NCBI GenBank assembly: GCA_949361645.1
Contig: OX442422.1
Location: 5,083,642-5,147,641 of the forward strand
Reading direction: 5' to 3'
DNA length: 64,000 nt
DNA from: Spongilla lacustris
Taxonomy: Eukaryota; Porifera; Demospongiae; Spongillida; Spongillidae
Part shown: one piece after another, positions 22,733-34,977 of the stretch
How the letters are laid out: the number at the start of each line of letters is the position of its first letter
How positions within the stretch are numbered: position 1 is the stretch's first letter
Translations under genes and position numbers: made by a program
The notes under the pieces: generated by a model
Told to the model about the DNA's origin: nothing
Seen by the model: only the letters and a program-made list of their open reading frames with translations
The model's database searches: none

Positions 22733-24681
22733 ATGGCACCTGGCTTAAAACTTGGTGATCGTGTGCAAGCTGACGCAGTTGCAGTGCTTGGCGGTTGACG
22801 TGCTGGTGACGTGTGTGGTCCTTGGGCACACAAAAGGGTCCTTCATGGTTTGGTTGTTGAGGTCGTAGGTACTGGTCGTCAACGGAAGTTTAAAATTCAG
22901 TGGGACGAATGTGATGATGAATCGGTACTTTCACCGCTGGTGTGCTTGAGAGAGAGGTTGTGGCCGTAGGCGCTACAGAGGGGCCTGATTCAACAGTGGA
23001 ATCTGACAGCAACGATTCAGATAGAGAAGGGCTGTGGGATTCAGAAGATCTCACAGAGGTAGACCTTTTGAAGCCACATGGAACAAGCTGGAATGTTCAA
23101 AATGAGATTGATATCAATTTTGATCAAGGTTGGCATCCCAAGCTTCAAATTGCCTGGGTATGTAATAGATCAACGAACTCCATTTCACTATTTTAATATC
23201 ATGTTTCCCATGAATGATGCCAATGACCGGATCATGAAAACCAATTCCTCGTTGTCAAAACTTAATCGCAGATAACTGACAAAAAGTGAATATTTTCGCT
23301 TTTGGGGTTTAATACTGGCAATATCTATTGGGTCAGAACCCAACAGGCAAAACTATTGGGTCACGATTTGGGATGGGAATCAAACGCTTTGAGAATATAC
23401 TGCGGAGCATGACCTTTGGGGACAGTGATCCTAATGATCGCTGGTCATTTATCCGCCCACTGTTGACAGCTATCAATATGAGACGACAACAGTTTGTTGT
23501 TCCATCACACATTCTCACAGAAGATGAACTAATGTCATCCTGGATAAGCCGAAAGCAGGACTATACATCTGATGGAATTCCACACTTGACGAAGATAATT
23601 AGAAAACTTAAAGGTGTAGGCACAGAGATGAAGTGTCTTGCAGATGGTGTTGTTGGGATAATGCTGCAGCTAGAGATTTGTGAAGGTAAGGAAGCAGAAG
23701 CTCAAAAGAAGTGGTCCCATTTGCCTGCAGGTACTGCACAAACCCTCAGACTTAGTGATCTGTGGCATGGCTCTGGAAGGATCATAGTTGCAGATTCTGC
23801 GTTTTCTTCAGTTACTACAGCAATTGAGTGCAGAAAGAAAGGCCTTTTTTTACAGTGGTATTGTCAAAACTGCATCTTGTGAATTTCCAAAGGATTACTT
23901 GGATGATCCTTCCAAGTATGCAGGCAGGGGAAATCACATGACATTGACAACAACAATTGAAAACTGCAAGCTTATAGCTTTGGGATGGAAAGACAAAACC
24001 ATCAAAAAGTTCATTTCCACTTGTAGCAACACTCAGCCTGGCAAACCCCACCAAAAGTATCACTACACTCGTGATGGTGATGTGGTAGTCTCTGAAGTCC
24101 CACGTCCTCAACTTGTTTCGCAATACTTTGATGCTGCATCAAAGATTGATGTGCATAACCACCTCAGACAGGGTTTGCTGAACATTTAAGATGCATGGGG
24201 TACGCAGACATGGTGGCATCGCCTGGCTGCTACATTTATTGGTGTCATTGTCACTGATGCCTTGATTGCCTACAACTACGAACACAGTGTTTCACATACA
24301 ATGCGTGATTTTGTGAATGAACTTGCTCTGTCATTGATTTTCAATGAAATGGAAGGCCATGATACTGTCCAACAACAACGACAGTCTGGAGAATCTGTGC
24401 CCACAACTGCCCTACCACCTGTCCCACACATGGCCATCTCATTTCATGCCCACCCCCTTAAAAAATTGTCACAGCTGACCATGTACAAGGGGAAAGTGCT
24501 GGCTAAGGAAGGAACACGTCGAAAATGTGTGTCCCGTAATGCTCGTGGAGAGAAGCGCAATGCCCACTTTTATTGTGCTACATGCTCCGATGAATCTCGT
24601 GAACTAATAGTGGCAGTCTGTGGGCATGGTTTTTCTCGTGGCACAGAGTGTCATGCTTTTCACTGTGTCAACCCCATTTGA
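22733..24681 (+). pseudogene. piggyBac-type transposase, copy 1, multiply broken
   Basis: Starts MAPGLKLGDRV and ends with a Cys/His-rich tail (HFYCATC ... VCGHGFSRGTECHAFHC), the usual piggyBac C-terminal zinc-binding region. Catalytic-domain motifs are visible: VADSAFSS at about 23787 and DVHNHLRQG at about 24150. Lesions include TGA at 22796, a 53-bp deletion at about 23360 between TTGGGTC direct repeats, one extra T in the T-run at about 23845, and TAA at 24187 where copy 2 has GAA. The region after 24187 is open to TGA at 24679. Only this copy keeps the C-terminal domain. Confidence 0.8.
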
Positions 24682-24689
24682 TTCGGTTT

Positions 24690-25300
24690 TGGACATGCTT
24701 ATTGTTGAACATTGCTATTACATGTTAAGGAGCAAGTGATTTAGGGTACATGTAATTGTAAAACTGACCCTTTGGTAACAAATGCATCTTTGCTGTCTAT
24801 AGAATGCATTAATTGCTGCTTTTATACATGTGTGGATGGATTACAATGCATAAGCTATAGCTAGGGAATGATTGTGGTTCAATGAATATAATGCATTTCG
24901 GCTCGTGCAGTTAGCGCGAACCGAAGGCCAAACTTTTCACAAATACTATTCGTGTTGCACTCCAAATCTACGTTTTGTAATGGATGCGGAGCAAATGGAT
25001 AGCCTTCTTCTAGCTTTAGCATCAGTTGGAGTTCATGCATTATCAATCGTAGCTGCCCAAAATGAGGCTGAACGTACCTATCCAGCGGGAACCACCCATA
25101 CATGCGGTTACGCAAAGGAGGTATTTTTTGCAAACCTGTCACCCTTCTTGCATTAATATCTTAGAAATGAACGAATGCCTTTTTAATGGGGAAGAAACAG
25201 AACTCATACCCTAGTATACAACTTGAACATATATATAATTCTATCTTTCTTCCTTGACTTATATTGAGCTAAAAGTGGTTCCTGCCAGGGAACCAGCGTT
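24690..25300. other. 3' part of piggyBac element, no gene
   Basis: Between the transposase stop and the right terminus. An open frame at 24872-25156 (plus) has no recognisable motif and is probably chance. Confidence 0.4.
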
Positions 25301-25412
25301 CCTGCGAGGTTCCCGCTGCTCGTTCGTACATTAAAAGTTAACCATAGTGAGTGAGTGAGTGATGGAGGGATGGCGGAGAGAGGGAGAATAAAACTGGCAG
25401 AAATGCACCAAC

Positions 25413-25508
25413 CTTGTTAGTCTGATTAACATTAGCTCCAGCTTCAATGAGTGTCTTCAATACTTGAAGATGTCCATTAGAGCTAGCTGTCCACAATGGA
25501 CTACAAGT
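25413..25508 (-). CDS. ANK exon, 32 codons (TCSPLWTASSNGH type)
   Basis: Acceptor TTGCAG, donor AAG/GTTGGT, phase 0-0. Downstream partner of the 34-codon exon at 26027-26128; together they make two repeats of 66 residues. The GG usually opening this exon type is replaced by TC. Donor GTTGGT is unusual but shared by all sister exons of this subtype. Confidence 0.75.
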
Positions 25509-26026
25509 CTGCAATACAAAAGTCATCACAACCAGGCTAGACATGACAATGCGAGAAGTAGTAAAAGGGTGGGGGTGGAGTGAACGATTGCAGGGAGGAG
25601 TAGAAATGGTACAAACATATACATGTATAGAGGTGTCAGGGTAAGTGGTCCACCACACACAGCCCCACAAATGGCATTCTGCCCTACCATTAATACAAAC
25701 CATATCCATGGTCTAAACATTTTCCTCTTTTTTTTTTTTTTGGCCTCTATTTATTAAGTAAATAATACAGCCTCACATACTATAGAGGGAGGGTCAAGTG
25801 GGCAGTGGGTTGTGGATGTGTAGTGAGTACATTCATGAGTGAATGAGGGTAGGGGAGAGGAAGGAGGGGAGGGAGGGAGTGATAGAGAGAGGGAGGGAGA
25901 AAATGAAAACAATCAATCTGGCTACTGAGGAATGAAAGTCTATGTACTGATCTAAACAAGATGATGGACTCACACAGTATCATCTTCATGGACGTATATT
26001 AACTAATAAAACATCACATCACTTAC

Positions 26027-26128
26027 ATCAGATTTTGCTATATTTACATCAGCACCTGCTCCTAACAAGGTCTGCACTACATCAAGATGGCCCTCCTGAC
26101 ATGCCACAGACAATGGAGTTGTACTGTC
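26027..26128 (-). CDS. ANK exon, 34 codons (DSTTPLSVACQEGH type)
   Basis: Acceptor CCTTAG, donor GAT/GTAAGT, phase 0-0. Repeat with DVVQTLLGAGADVNIAKSD. First member of a 34+32 pair with 25413-25508. Good splice signals. Confidence 0.77.
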
Positions 26129-26394
26129 CTAAGGAATCAAATACACACTTTTCATACATATGTCTCCGTACATGCATGTACATGTACAGATGTATACAAC
26201 AGATGTACATCTAAGGCTGGGAAGAGACATAGTGTTCATGAAAGGTGCAGTTGTGGCTGTCTGTCCTCAGGGACAGACATGTAAATAACACCCCAAATCT
26301 CCTCCCCTCAACCATTTATTGTAATGAATTCCTGGTGCACAATTATTGCCCATTGCAGGCTATTCCACTATTCAACCATACATACCCACATGGC

Positions 26395-26526
26395 AGGGAG
26401 GGAGGGAGGGAGGGAGGGAGGGAGGAGGGAGGGAGGGAGGGAGAGAGGGAGGGAGGGAGGGAGGGAGGGAGGGAGGGAGGGAGGGAGGGAGGGAGGAGGG
26501 AGGGAGGGAGGGAGAGAGGGAGGGAG
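26395..26526 (+). repeat. (GGGA)n tetranucleotide array
   Basis: About 130 bp of GGGA with a few trinucleotide slips, in an intron of the minus-strand gene, so sense-strand TCCC. The long Ser/Pro or Gly/Arg ORFs across it are artefacts of the repeat. Confidence 0.92.
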
Positions 26527-26910
26527 AATGGCTACTATAGATAAATAGATTTGTTCCATTTACAATGTGCATGTTGATTGTAAGGAAAAGAATTATAAAT
26601 ATGTAAGATAACTATTCATAAATGTACATGCATTTTTATGTGTGCTACAATATCACAAAGAAGTAAGGTCTGATCTGGCCTTATATTATGACATAGATAC
26701 ATGTATGTCTATTGAATGCAATGATCAATAATAGAGAGATCAAAGCTTACTTAACATCCAAAAAGGCCCCAAGCCTTTTTGCAGATGTTATATGGTGGTT
26801 GGATTTGCAAAGTGGTTATGATCGGTTAAGTGATCATATTTCTGTGTGATCTTATTTGGTGAGCTGCCGCTATATTCACTTATAAATTTTACATTCAATG
26901 GACAACATAC

Positions 26911-27012
26911 CTTATCCTTTATGTTCACATCAATGCCAGGAGTGGAAAGAAGACGTTCCAATGTAATAATTTGATGTCCCTTTGCAACAAGGTGTAATAA
27001 GGTATCCCCATT
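26911..27012 (-). CDS. ANK exon, 34 codons (NGDTLLHLVAKGHQ type)
   Basis: Acceptor TTCTCCAG-like (CTCCAG), donor AAG/GTATGT, phase 0-0. Same translation as 28645-28746 over the exon, indicating a recent local duplication. Confidence 0.75.
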
Positions 27013-27377
27013 CTGGAGTGAGTAAAACAATACACCTGTACATGTATATGTACAACTGCGCATAAGCAAGGATGCAAAATTATCATTTGGTTCTTGGGGT
27101 AGTCATACCAAATTTTTATAGCATTTACAACCTCTATTCTTATATGGGCGGATCCAGGATCTTGGGAAGGAAGGGTGTCCAATAACTATATTCACAAGTG
27201 GGGGGAGGGTACATGATGACTGCTAGGGGGCCAGGGGGAGCATACATGATATACATGTATATACAGATATGTGAAATGAGCATTACATGTATCTCAATTG
27301 TACCTTTGTACCCCTTGCTGATACATGTATCATGCAAACTGAATATCCATGGAAAAACATTAAATGAACCAACTCAC

Positions 27378-27479
27378 TTCACTTGCAATATTCACATCAA
27401 TACCAGGAGTAGAAAGGAGATGTTCCACACAAGTAGAATCACCTTCCTTTGTAGCAAGGTGTAATGAAGTATTACCATA
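27378..27479 (-). CDS. ANK exon, 34 codons (YGNTSLHLATKEGD type)
   Basis: Acceptor CTCTAG, donor GAA/GTGAGT, phase 0-0. TSLH replaces TPLH. Ends STPGIDVNIASE. Sister of 18182-18283, with which it shares flanking intron sequence. Confidence 0.73.
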
Positions 27480-28644
27480 CTAGAGTGGGATGGGTGGACA
27501 CATACATGTACATGTTACGTACATGTGTACATCTAATGGCCTTTGCAATACAAAGCCATTAATATGCAGCATGTTCAAAGATACAGTAGCAGCTCACAAA
27601 TAAGAATACTTTCGGACAATCAGATCTTGCAGTGAATTAAGTCTGATTGGTGTTTTTGCAGCCTTGGAAATTTGCTGAAATTATAGCACCAGTGAGCACT
27701 AGCGATAGTTATTAATATACAAAGAGTGTATAATTAAAGTTACACATACATGTATTACACAAAAGCAATGCATAAAAAACAAAAGTGTTGCTGATAGATT
27801 TTTAGACTGAGGATGGTATCCTAGTACCCTCAACAGTGGCAAGGGTAAGGTCATGTTTGTAAATAGGGTGGCGATGTGATGACCTGCTTCCACGAATGCA
27901 CAGAACAGCAGCACAAAGAGAAGCATACATGTAAGATAGTCAAGTGCGTAGCCAGCTAACTACAAGGGAATAAGGTTTGTCCTGCTTGATGGAAATCACG
28001 TCCGCGAAATGCCTATAAAATGTTGAACACTCACGAGCCATTCATCCTGTTGTACTAAAAACGAATGGTGTAAAGACCCCATGCTCCACCTCTTGCACCC
28101 GATGACTATATTGTCTCTTTTTTATTGCTGGCAAGTCTAAACAAATAAATTGCAACAGAGTACAAGTGCATATGCAAGGATGCCGAATTACGTCAAGTTT
28201 TATAGAGCTGGCACATGAATGCATAGTTCAGTCGTCCATTTGTCCAATGACAGGGCATGTCATTTTGTTCTGAGCGTAGTCACACCATGCAATTTTTTGT
28301 TGTATTGACAATTGCTATTCCTCACTTGACATTTTGAGGACCATGCATGAAGTATAGTTACTGTACATACATGTACATGTACATGGATTTAGGGTATTTA
28401 TGTGCGCCTTATATTATGACAAAGTTATGGCTATTGCATGCAATGATCAATATAGGGTTTAGATGTATAGATTAAAGCTTACTTAACATCCAAAGCTTAC
28501 ACAAAAAGACCCCAAACTTTTTAAGCAGATGTTAGATGGTGGTTGGATTTGCAAAGTGCTTATGATACGTTAAGTGATCTGATCTTATTTGGTGAGCCAC
28601 TGCTGTATATATTTATAAATGTTACATTCAATGGACCAACATAC

Positions 28645-28746
28645 CTTATCCTTTATGTTTACATCAATACCAGGAGTGGAAAGAAGACGTTCCAATGTAA
28701 TAATTTGATGTCCCTTTGCAACAAGGTGTAATAAGGTATCACCATT
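28645..28746 (-). CDS. ANK exon, 34 codons (NGDTLLHLVAKGHQ type, second copy)
   Basis: Acceptor CTCCAG, donor AAG/GTATGT, phase 0-0. Flanking intron (GGTGGTTGGATTTGCAAAGTG and ATGGCTATTGCATGCAATGA blocks) is shared with 26.7-27.0, 20.5-20.9 and 30.9-31.3 kb. Confidence 0.75.
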
Positions 28747-28799
28747 CTGGAGTGTGTGAAAAAAGTTCATTGAACATGATGGGTACAGTGGAAATCATG

Positions 28800-30300
28800 T
28801 TACATGTACTTGATCCAAAAAATTTATCTTCATATATTATGTTTACTTGAATGTATTGTCAATGAATGAGATGTTAATGAACTCTCTGGCTAGAGGGCCC
28901 ATGGAAGTGGTAAATGGGTGAGAAGTTATGGGGTAAATAAACTCTTCTGCTAAGAGGTCATTTACTCACTGCAAAGTGCAGCAGTGGCATGACCTTGTTC
29001 ATAAACAAGTTAACACCAATACACTGTTTAAGTCCATATATGGACTTCAGATGAAGAAGTCATCCCTGATAAATCAGAGGGTGCCAGTCCATCAACTGCA
29101 GTGCTTTAAGTTGATCCCAACTACTATCTAATGAAGCCACTAAGGGAAAGTACAATTGCAGGGAATGAATCATTATTTTCTTAAAAGTGTAATTCATAGC
29201 AAATCACCCCAGGCCATGGTGAACCATAACATTGGTTTGTGAGTACAAATCAATGTAGCCTCTTGGTGTTGATAACTATGGAGTACTTGTAGACCTAGTG
29301 GTCAGCTATGTAGTAGAGCCTATGGCAGCTAAGAAGTACCCCACAGTAGATCGGCACTGAACCATTTCAGGCATGAAATTACTATTACATGGTCATGTTA
29401 GACCTACATGTACATGTAGTATGAGAAGTCAAAGATACATGTAGGTACATGTATCTTTGACCTGTTATCAATGCGAAGGGCAGAATGCAATGAACTTTGC
29501 TAAATTCATTCTCATAACGTTTTCAGCACTCAGAAATACATGTACATGTAAGGTGCATGTACTCTACATTAATTGTAATGAAATTGGTGATGTAAAGTGT
29601 AGGGGGGTGGGAGGGATGGAGGGAGCAGAAGTAGTAAAAAAGGGTGGGGGTGGAGTGAATGATTGCAGGGAGGAGTAGAAATGGTACAAACATATAGAGG
29701 TGTCAGGGTAAGTGGGTCCACCACACACAGCTCCAATGGCATTTTGCCCTACCATTAATACAAACCATATGATTATCCACGGTCTAAACACTTTATTATT
29801 ATTTTTTGGCCTCTGTTCAATAAGTAAACAGAGGTAAGTGAGTGAGTGAGTACATTCATGAGTGAATGAGGGTAGGGGAGAGGAAGGAGGGAAGGGAGGG
29901 AGGGAGGGAGGTAAGGAGGAGGGAAAAGAGGAATAGATTCGTCATTAGTACATGTACATGTCCAAATTTCTAGGCACAACATGTATGTGGATCTAAGAAA
30001 AATGTACTGTAGAGTACCACGATATGTTCCCCCCTCCACCCCCACAAAAAATGGCCCGTGTTTAAACGAGCATATCGACGTAATCATGAACACAGCGTTC
30101 GGTAAAATCCTGTTGGAGTATCAGTTCTTTCCTGAAATATCACAAGCCATTTTTTTTAAAGGGGGGGGGGATATTGCGGTACTCTACGGTACATGTTTGT
30201 GTCAGAATTATACCGCACATGCTACCCCTTCCTTATCCAACCAACCAACATGTACACTAATTTTTCCATTTAATCACTGTATTATTCATATGCAGCAACA
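28800..30300. other. Intron, partial duplicate of 25.5-25.9 kb without its exon
   Basis: 29585-29800 repeats the intron next to the ANK exon at 25413 (GTGGGGGTGGAGTGAA ... CTACCATTAATACAAACCATA), but the exon itself is missing here. Another block at 29820-29910 parallels 25800-25900. A TACATGTA-rich hairpin lies at about 29405-29460. No coding exon found. Confidence 0.5.
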
Positions 30301-30318
30301 CTAAGTGAAGCAGCTTAC

Positions 30319-30420
30319 CCAATCCTTAATGTTCACATCAATACCAGGAGTGGAAAGGAGATGTTCCACACAAGTAGTATGACCTCCCCTTGCAGCACAG
30401 TGTAATGGAGTACCACCCAA
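30319..30420 (-). CDS. ANK exon, 34 codons (LGGTPLHCAARGGH type)
   Basis: Acceptor CTCTAG, donor TGG/GTAAGC, phase 0-0, ending STPGIDVNIKDW. Close paralogue of 42156-42257, together with about 500 bp of adjoining intron. Confidence 0.77.
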
Positions 30421-31182
30421 CTAGAGTGGTACAATGTATGTGTCTAACAAGATGATTTATGATGACTAGAAGTCCATTGCATTTTTTCATATACATGTAG
30501 ACCATTAATGAAATTTTAAAACAACATTCCGAGTCACATAGCAACAGGACGATCCAGTAATTAAAAAAATCAGTAATTAAATACGTGCAATTTAACAATA
30601 TCAACTAAACATAGAGAATAAATAGGTGTGAAGTTAAGCCTGTCAACATTGCATTGAGTGGGCGTGGGACATATAAACAATGAACCTCCTTCAGATCAGG
30701 GAGTGGTAGCCTTGTGTAAGTATAGAGTAGGCTTAATATGATGAAAACATTTGAGATAATATCTTATAAAAATTTTATTGTCCAACTTCTTCACTTTAAT
30801 AAAGAATGTGCTATGAAATTTAATGTCTATTGTCCTGAATGTCCAGCTGGGGTACAATTGGACACCCGGGTGGACAACAAAAAAGTTCTTGCCGTTTGGT
30901 CATAGAAGGGACCTAGTTTCATTAGATATGGCTATTGCATGCAATGATCAATGTAGAGTTTACATGTGTACATGTAGATAAAATGAAACTTAACATCTAA
31001 AGCTTATACGAAAAGGCCCCAAATCTTTTTTAAGCACAACTGGTCCAGTTAGATGGTGGTTGGATTGGCAAAGTGGTCATATGATTAGTGGTGGTTAAGT
31101 GATCTTATTTCCGTGTGATCTTATTTGGTGAGCTGCTGTTGGATATATACTTAAAAATGTTACATTGAATGGACCAACATAC

Positions 31183-31284
31183 CTTATCCTTTATGTTCAC
31201 ATCAATGCCAGGAGTGGAAAGAAGACGTTCCAATGTAATAATTTGATCTCCCTTTGCAGCAAGGTGTAATAAGGTATCACCATT
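31183..31284 (-). CDS. ANK exon, 34 codons (duplicate of 20748-20849)
   Basis: Acceptor CCAAAG, donor AAG/GTATGT, phase 0-0, intact. Retained in frame after the segmental duplication. Confidence 0.75.
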
Positions 31285-31749
31285 CTTTGGTGGGTAAAAA
31301 AATTGAACATGATGGGTACAGTGTACACATGCATACATTGTATATGGATTGTAGGCTATAAAGTGAATACTAAAAAGTAATTAGCAGGGCTGCTATTGGG
31401 TGTACTTGCACTTTTAAATATAGATAATTATGTTTTTTAAAAATGTGCTTATTCATTTCTAAATGTGATGATTCTATTTAAACTCCCCACCACACACTCA
31501 AATCACAATGAACACAATAAAACAGATCGCATGCAGTGGGGGATCTAATTAAACTGGTTAATTTTAACTCCTGCTTGGTCTAACAAACTGCAACCATGTA
31601 CATAAAAATTACACTCTGTTCCTCAATATGTTCAAGGATGATAGATAAGGAGAGAGGGAGGGAGGGTGAGGGGAGGAAAGGAGGGAGGGAGAATAAAACT
31701 AATAGCATGTACATGTACATTGTACATTACACCTACAGTGTACATGTAC

Positions 31750-31845
31750 CTTATCAGTCTGATTAACGTTAGCTCCAGCTTCAATAAGTGTCTTCACTAT
31801 CTCTAGATGTCCATTATATCTAGCTGTCCATAATAGACTCTTACC
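31750..31845 (-). CDS. ANK exon, 32 codons (duplicate of 21301-21396)
   Basis: Acceptor TACAG, donor AAG/GTACAT, phase 0-0. Translation identical to copy 1 as read; differences are silent or intronic. Confidence 0.75.
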
Positions 31846-33165
31846 CTGTAGTATAAAAGTCAGGCTATGAACTCCTCAAAACCACTCCTCCAATATTTCA
31901 TTGTAATGAATCAATGATGTACAATTATTGCTCATTATAAAGAACAATGGGCTATACAATACATATATTTAATCTTTAATCTGTGTGAAATGATCCTGAA
32001 TTCAGGATCGGTAAAATCCTGAATTCAGGATAGTGAGTTCTTCCGTTTATAACAACCATTGCAGTGAAAATTAAAATCATTAAAACATAGAAGCTGTTTG
32101 TTTCAACAATGGTGCACACATTCTATAGCATGGAATAATTTTAATCATCTAGAAAGCTGCCCAAACTTCAAGGATGCATAAGCACGTTCGTTGCTCTCGC
32201 TTACATAAATTAAACGATTAGCAATTTATAGTTTGTAATGCTTACAAAGAGCATTGAACATATCAATTTTACTCCTTTTCACTACTTATTGGTGGTAACA
32301 CCTCCAGACTCCTGTATTTTTATCAAACTTGTACACAAAATAATAGAAAAATGCAATTTATTATCACTGTCCGAGCATACCCCCTTTCTTTTTATGTCCC
32401 AACAGTACTGATGACAGCATTTCTACCAATGCCAGGTATTTCTGCATCGCTCTCAACGACAGAAATGTGTTTTTATTTTTATTTTGCAGAATCTAACCAT
32501 CGTACCACCCGCTTTGACTCGTTTCGCTTAGTCCGTCTTGAGTTAATTCGATGCTCGTACCTCCTGTGTCCCATATTGTTGAATTTGCTTATATGGCTCT
32601 CCTTACAGATCTTTGTAACAGTTTCTGTCTTGAAAGTAAGCTTCCTGCACTTTCCTCAACTTTATATCCGACTTTGATGGTAACCGCGGCATTATTTGTG
32701 AACGAAAAAGGAAACTAAGCCTAAACATTGTTTTTTCAAAAAAGAATTTTAACGACTAAAATGGATAGCACTGTTTAGATGAAAGCCTATAGAAGCTAAA
32801 TAGCAAAAAAAAAGTCATCAATACCGTTCGAATTGAAGTTGATACGAGCGGCGTAAAGTCATCCTTAATTCAGGATTTCCATCCTGAATTAAGGATGAAA
32901 ATAGATTAATCTATGAACGCGCAAGCCTATGTTCTCGCAAATTTCCCGCATAAATGCAAGCGGTTGTAGAACAGTGTATTACGAGCAGGCAAATAAAAAG
33001 CACTTTGGAAAATGATAACAAGGGTGCAACAAAGCAATGTAGCAGCTTAGATGCAATGTTGATCGATTTTGCGGGAACCTAGCGGTTCCCGCGGTTCCCG
33101 CGCGAGCATCTCTATCGAGAAGCGGTGCTTTAGCAATTATAAAAATTACGAACCATTTACTCAAT

Positions 33166-34841
33166 ATGGCACCTGGCTTAAAACTTGGTGATCGTGTGCA
33201 AGCTGACGCAGTTGCAGTGCTTGGCGGTAGACGTGCTGGTGACGTGTGTGGTCCTTGAGCACGCAAAAGGGTCCTTCATGGTTTGGTTATCGAGGTCGTA
33301 GGTACTGGTCGTCAACGGAAGTTTAAAATTCAGTGGGACGAATGTGATGATGAATCAGTACTTTCACCGCTGGTGTGCTTGAGAGAGAGGCTGTGGCCGT
33401 AGGCGCTACAGAGGGGCCTGATTCAACAGTGGAATCTGACAGCAACAATTCAGATAGAGAAGAGCTGCGGGATTCAGAAGAAGATCTCACGGAGCTAGAC
33501 CTTTTGAAGCCACATGGAACAAGCTGGAATGTTCAAAATGAGATTGATATGAATTTTGATCAAGGTTGGCATCCCAAGCTTCAAATTGCCTGGGTAGCTG
33601 GAACTCCTGTAATAGATCAATGAACTCCATTTCACTATTTTAATATCATGTTTCCCATGGATGATGCCAATGACTGAATCATGAAGACCAATTCCTTGTT
33701 GTCAAAACTTAATCACAGATCACTGACAAAAAGTGAATATTTTCACTTTTGGGGTTTAATACTGGCAATATCTATTGGGTCAGAGCCCAACAGGCGAAAC
33801 TATTGGGTCGAAGAGAGTGAAACGGATTCTAAACAACTGTTTCCACCACACTCATTTGGGTCACGATTTGGGATGGGAATCAAACGCTTTGAGGATATAC
33901 TGCGGTGCATGACCTTTGGGGACAGTGATCCTAATGATCGCTGGTCATTTATCCGCCCACTGCTGACAGCTATCAATAAGAGACGACAACAGTTTGTTGT
34001 TCCATCACACATTCTCACAGATGATGAACTGATGTCTTCCTGGATAAGCCGAATGCAGGACTATACATCTGATGCAATTCCACACTTGACGAAGATGATT
34101 AGAAAACCTAAAGGTGTAGGCACAGTGATGAAGTGTCTTGCAGATGGTGTTGTTGGGATAATGCTGCAGCTAGAGATTTGTGAAGGTAAGGAAGCAGAAG
34201 CTCAAAAGAAGTGGTCCCTTTTGCCTGCAGGTACTGCACAAACCCTCAGACTTAGTGATCCGTGGCATGGCTCTGGAAGGATCATAGTTGCAGATTCTGC
34301 GTTTTCTTCAGTTACTACAGCCATTGAGTGCAGAAAGAAAGGCCTTTTTTACAGTGGTATTGTCAAAACTGCATCTCGTGAATTTCCAAAGGATTATTTG
34401 GATGATCCTTCCAAGTATGCAGGCAGGGGAAATCACATGACATTGACAACAACAATTGAAAACTGCAAGCTTATAGCTTTGGGATGGAAAGACAAAACCA
34501 TCAAAAAGTTCATTTCCACTTGTGGCACCACTCAGCCTGGCAAACCCCACCAAAGATATCACTACACTCGTGATGGTGATGTGATAGTCTCTGAAGTCCC
34601 ACGTCCTCAACTTGTTTCCCAATACTTTGATGCTGCATCAAAGATTGATGTGCATAACCACCTCAGACAGGGTTTGCTGAACATTGAAGATGCATGGGGT
34701 ACGCAGACATGGTGGCATCGCCTGGCTGCTACATTTATTGGTGTCATTGTCACTGATGTCTTGATTTCACTATTCAACCCACATAGGATAATTCATATGG
34801 GACTGAGGAGGGAGGGAGTGAGGAAGGGAAAGAGGGAGTGA
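33166..34841 (+). pseudogene. piggyBac-type transposase, copy 2, 3'-truncated
   Basis: ATG at 33166 (MAPGLKLGDRV). TGA at 33256 where copy 1 has Trp, and further stops near 33621 and 33677. From 33681 an uninterrupted 386-codon frame carries the catalytic domain: D115 in TDDELMSSW, D205 in VADSAFSS and D323 in IDVHNHLRQ fit the piggyBac DDD triad. It ends by fusion: after VTDVLIS (about 34766) the frame runs into ankyrin-gene intron and a GGGA-like tract. The Cys-rich tail and right terminus are absent, so it cannot be autonomous. Confidence 0.82.
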
Positions 34842-34977
34842 GGGGGGAGGGATGGGGGAGGTATGGGGGAGGGAGGGAGGAGGGAAGGATGGGAATGCAG
34901 AGGGAAGGATGGGAATGCAGAGGGAAGGATGGGAATGCAGAGGGAAGGAGACTAGAAGTGGTAGAACATGCACCAAT

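Larger units (their letters stand above)
20506..24264. repeat. Segmental duplication, copy 1
   Basis: Nearly collinear with 30926-34766, with small indels and scattered substitutions. It contains two ANK exons (20748-20849, 21301-21396), their introns, the paired palindromes and most of the piggyBac element. Since host exons and transposon share similar divergence, the block was copied as a unit. Confidence 0.85.
22476..25334 (+). mobile_element. piggyBac-type DNA transposon, full length but inactive
   Basis: The left terminus TTAA-TCTACGAATG and right terminus, inverted, TTAA-TGTACGAACG delimit about 2.86 kb. GCGGGAAC/GGTTCCCGC motifs cluster inside both ends (22500-22520, 22637-22665, 25277-25316). 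The interior encodes a transposase remnant. piggyBac elements move by cut-and-paste at TTAA. The insertion lies in an intron of the ANK gene, opposite in orientation. Copy 2 (from about 32895) has lost the right third. Confidence 0.78.
30926..34766. repeat. Segmental duplication, copy 2
   Basis: Copy of 20506-24264. The left junction joins a block paralogous to 42.70-42.81 kb (GAAGGGACCTAGTTTCATT). The right junction cuts the transposase frame and continues into CACTATTCAACCCACATAGG, also seen at 37028-37045. Both junctions therefore involve locally repeated intron DNA. Confidence 0.85.

Noticed and set aside
24872..25156. 94-codon ORF after the piggyBac transposase
   Set aside because: No motif, no relation to the transposase reading frame; probably untranslated element sequence.
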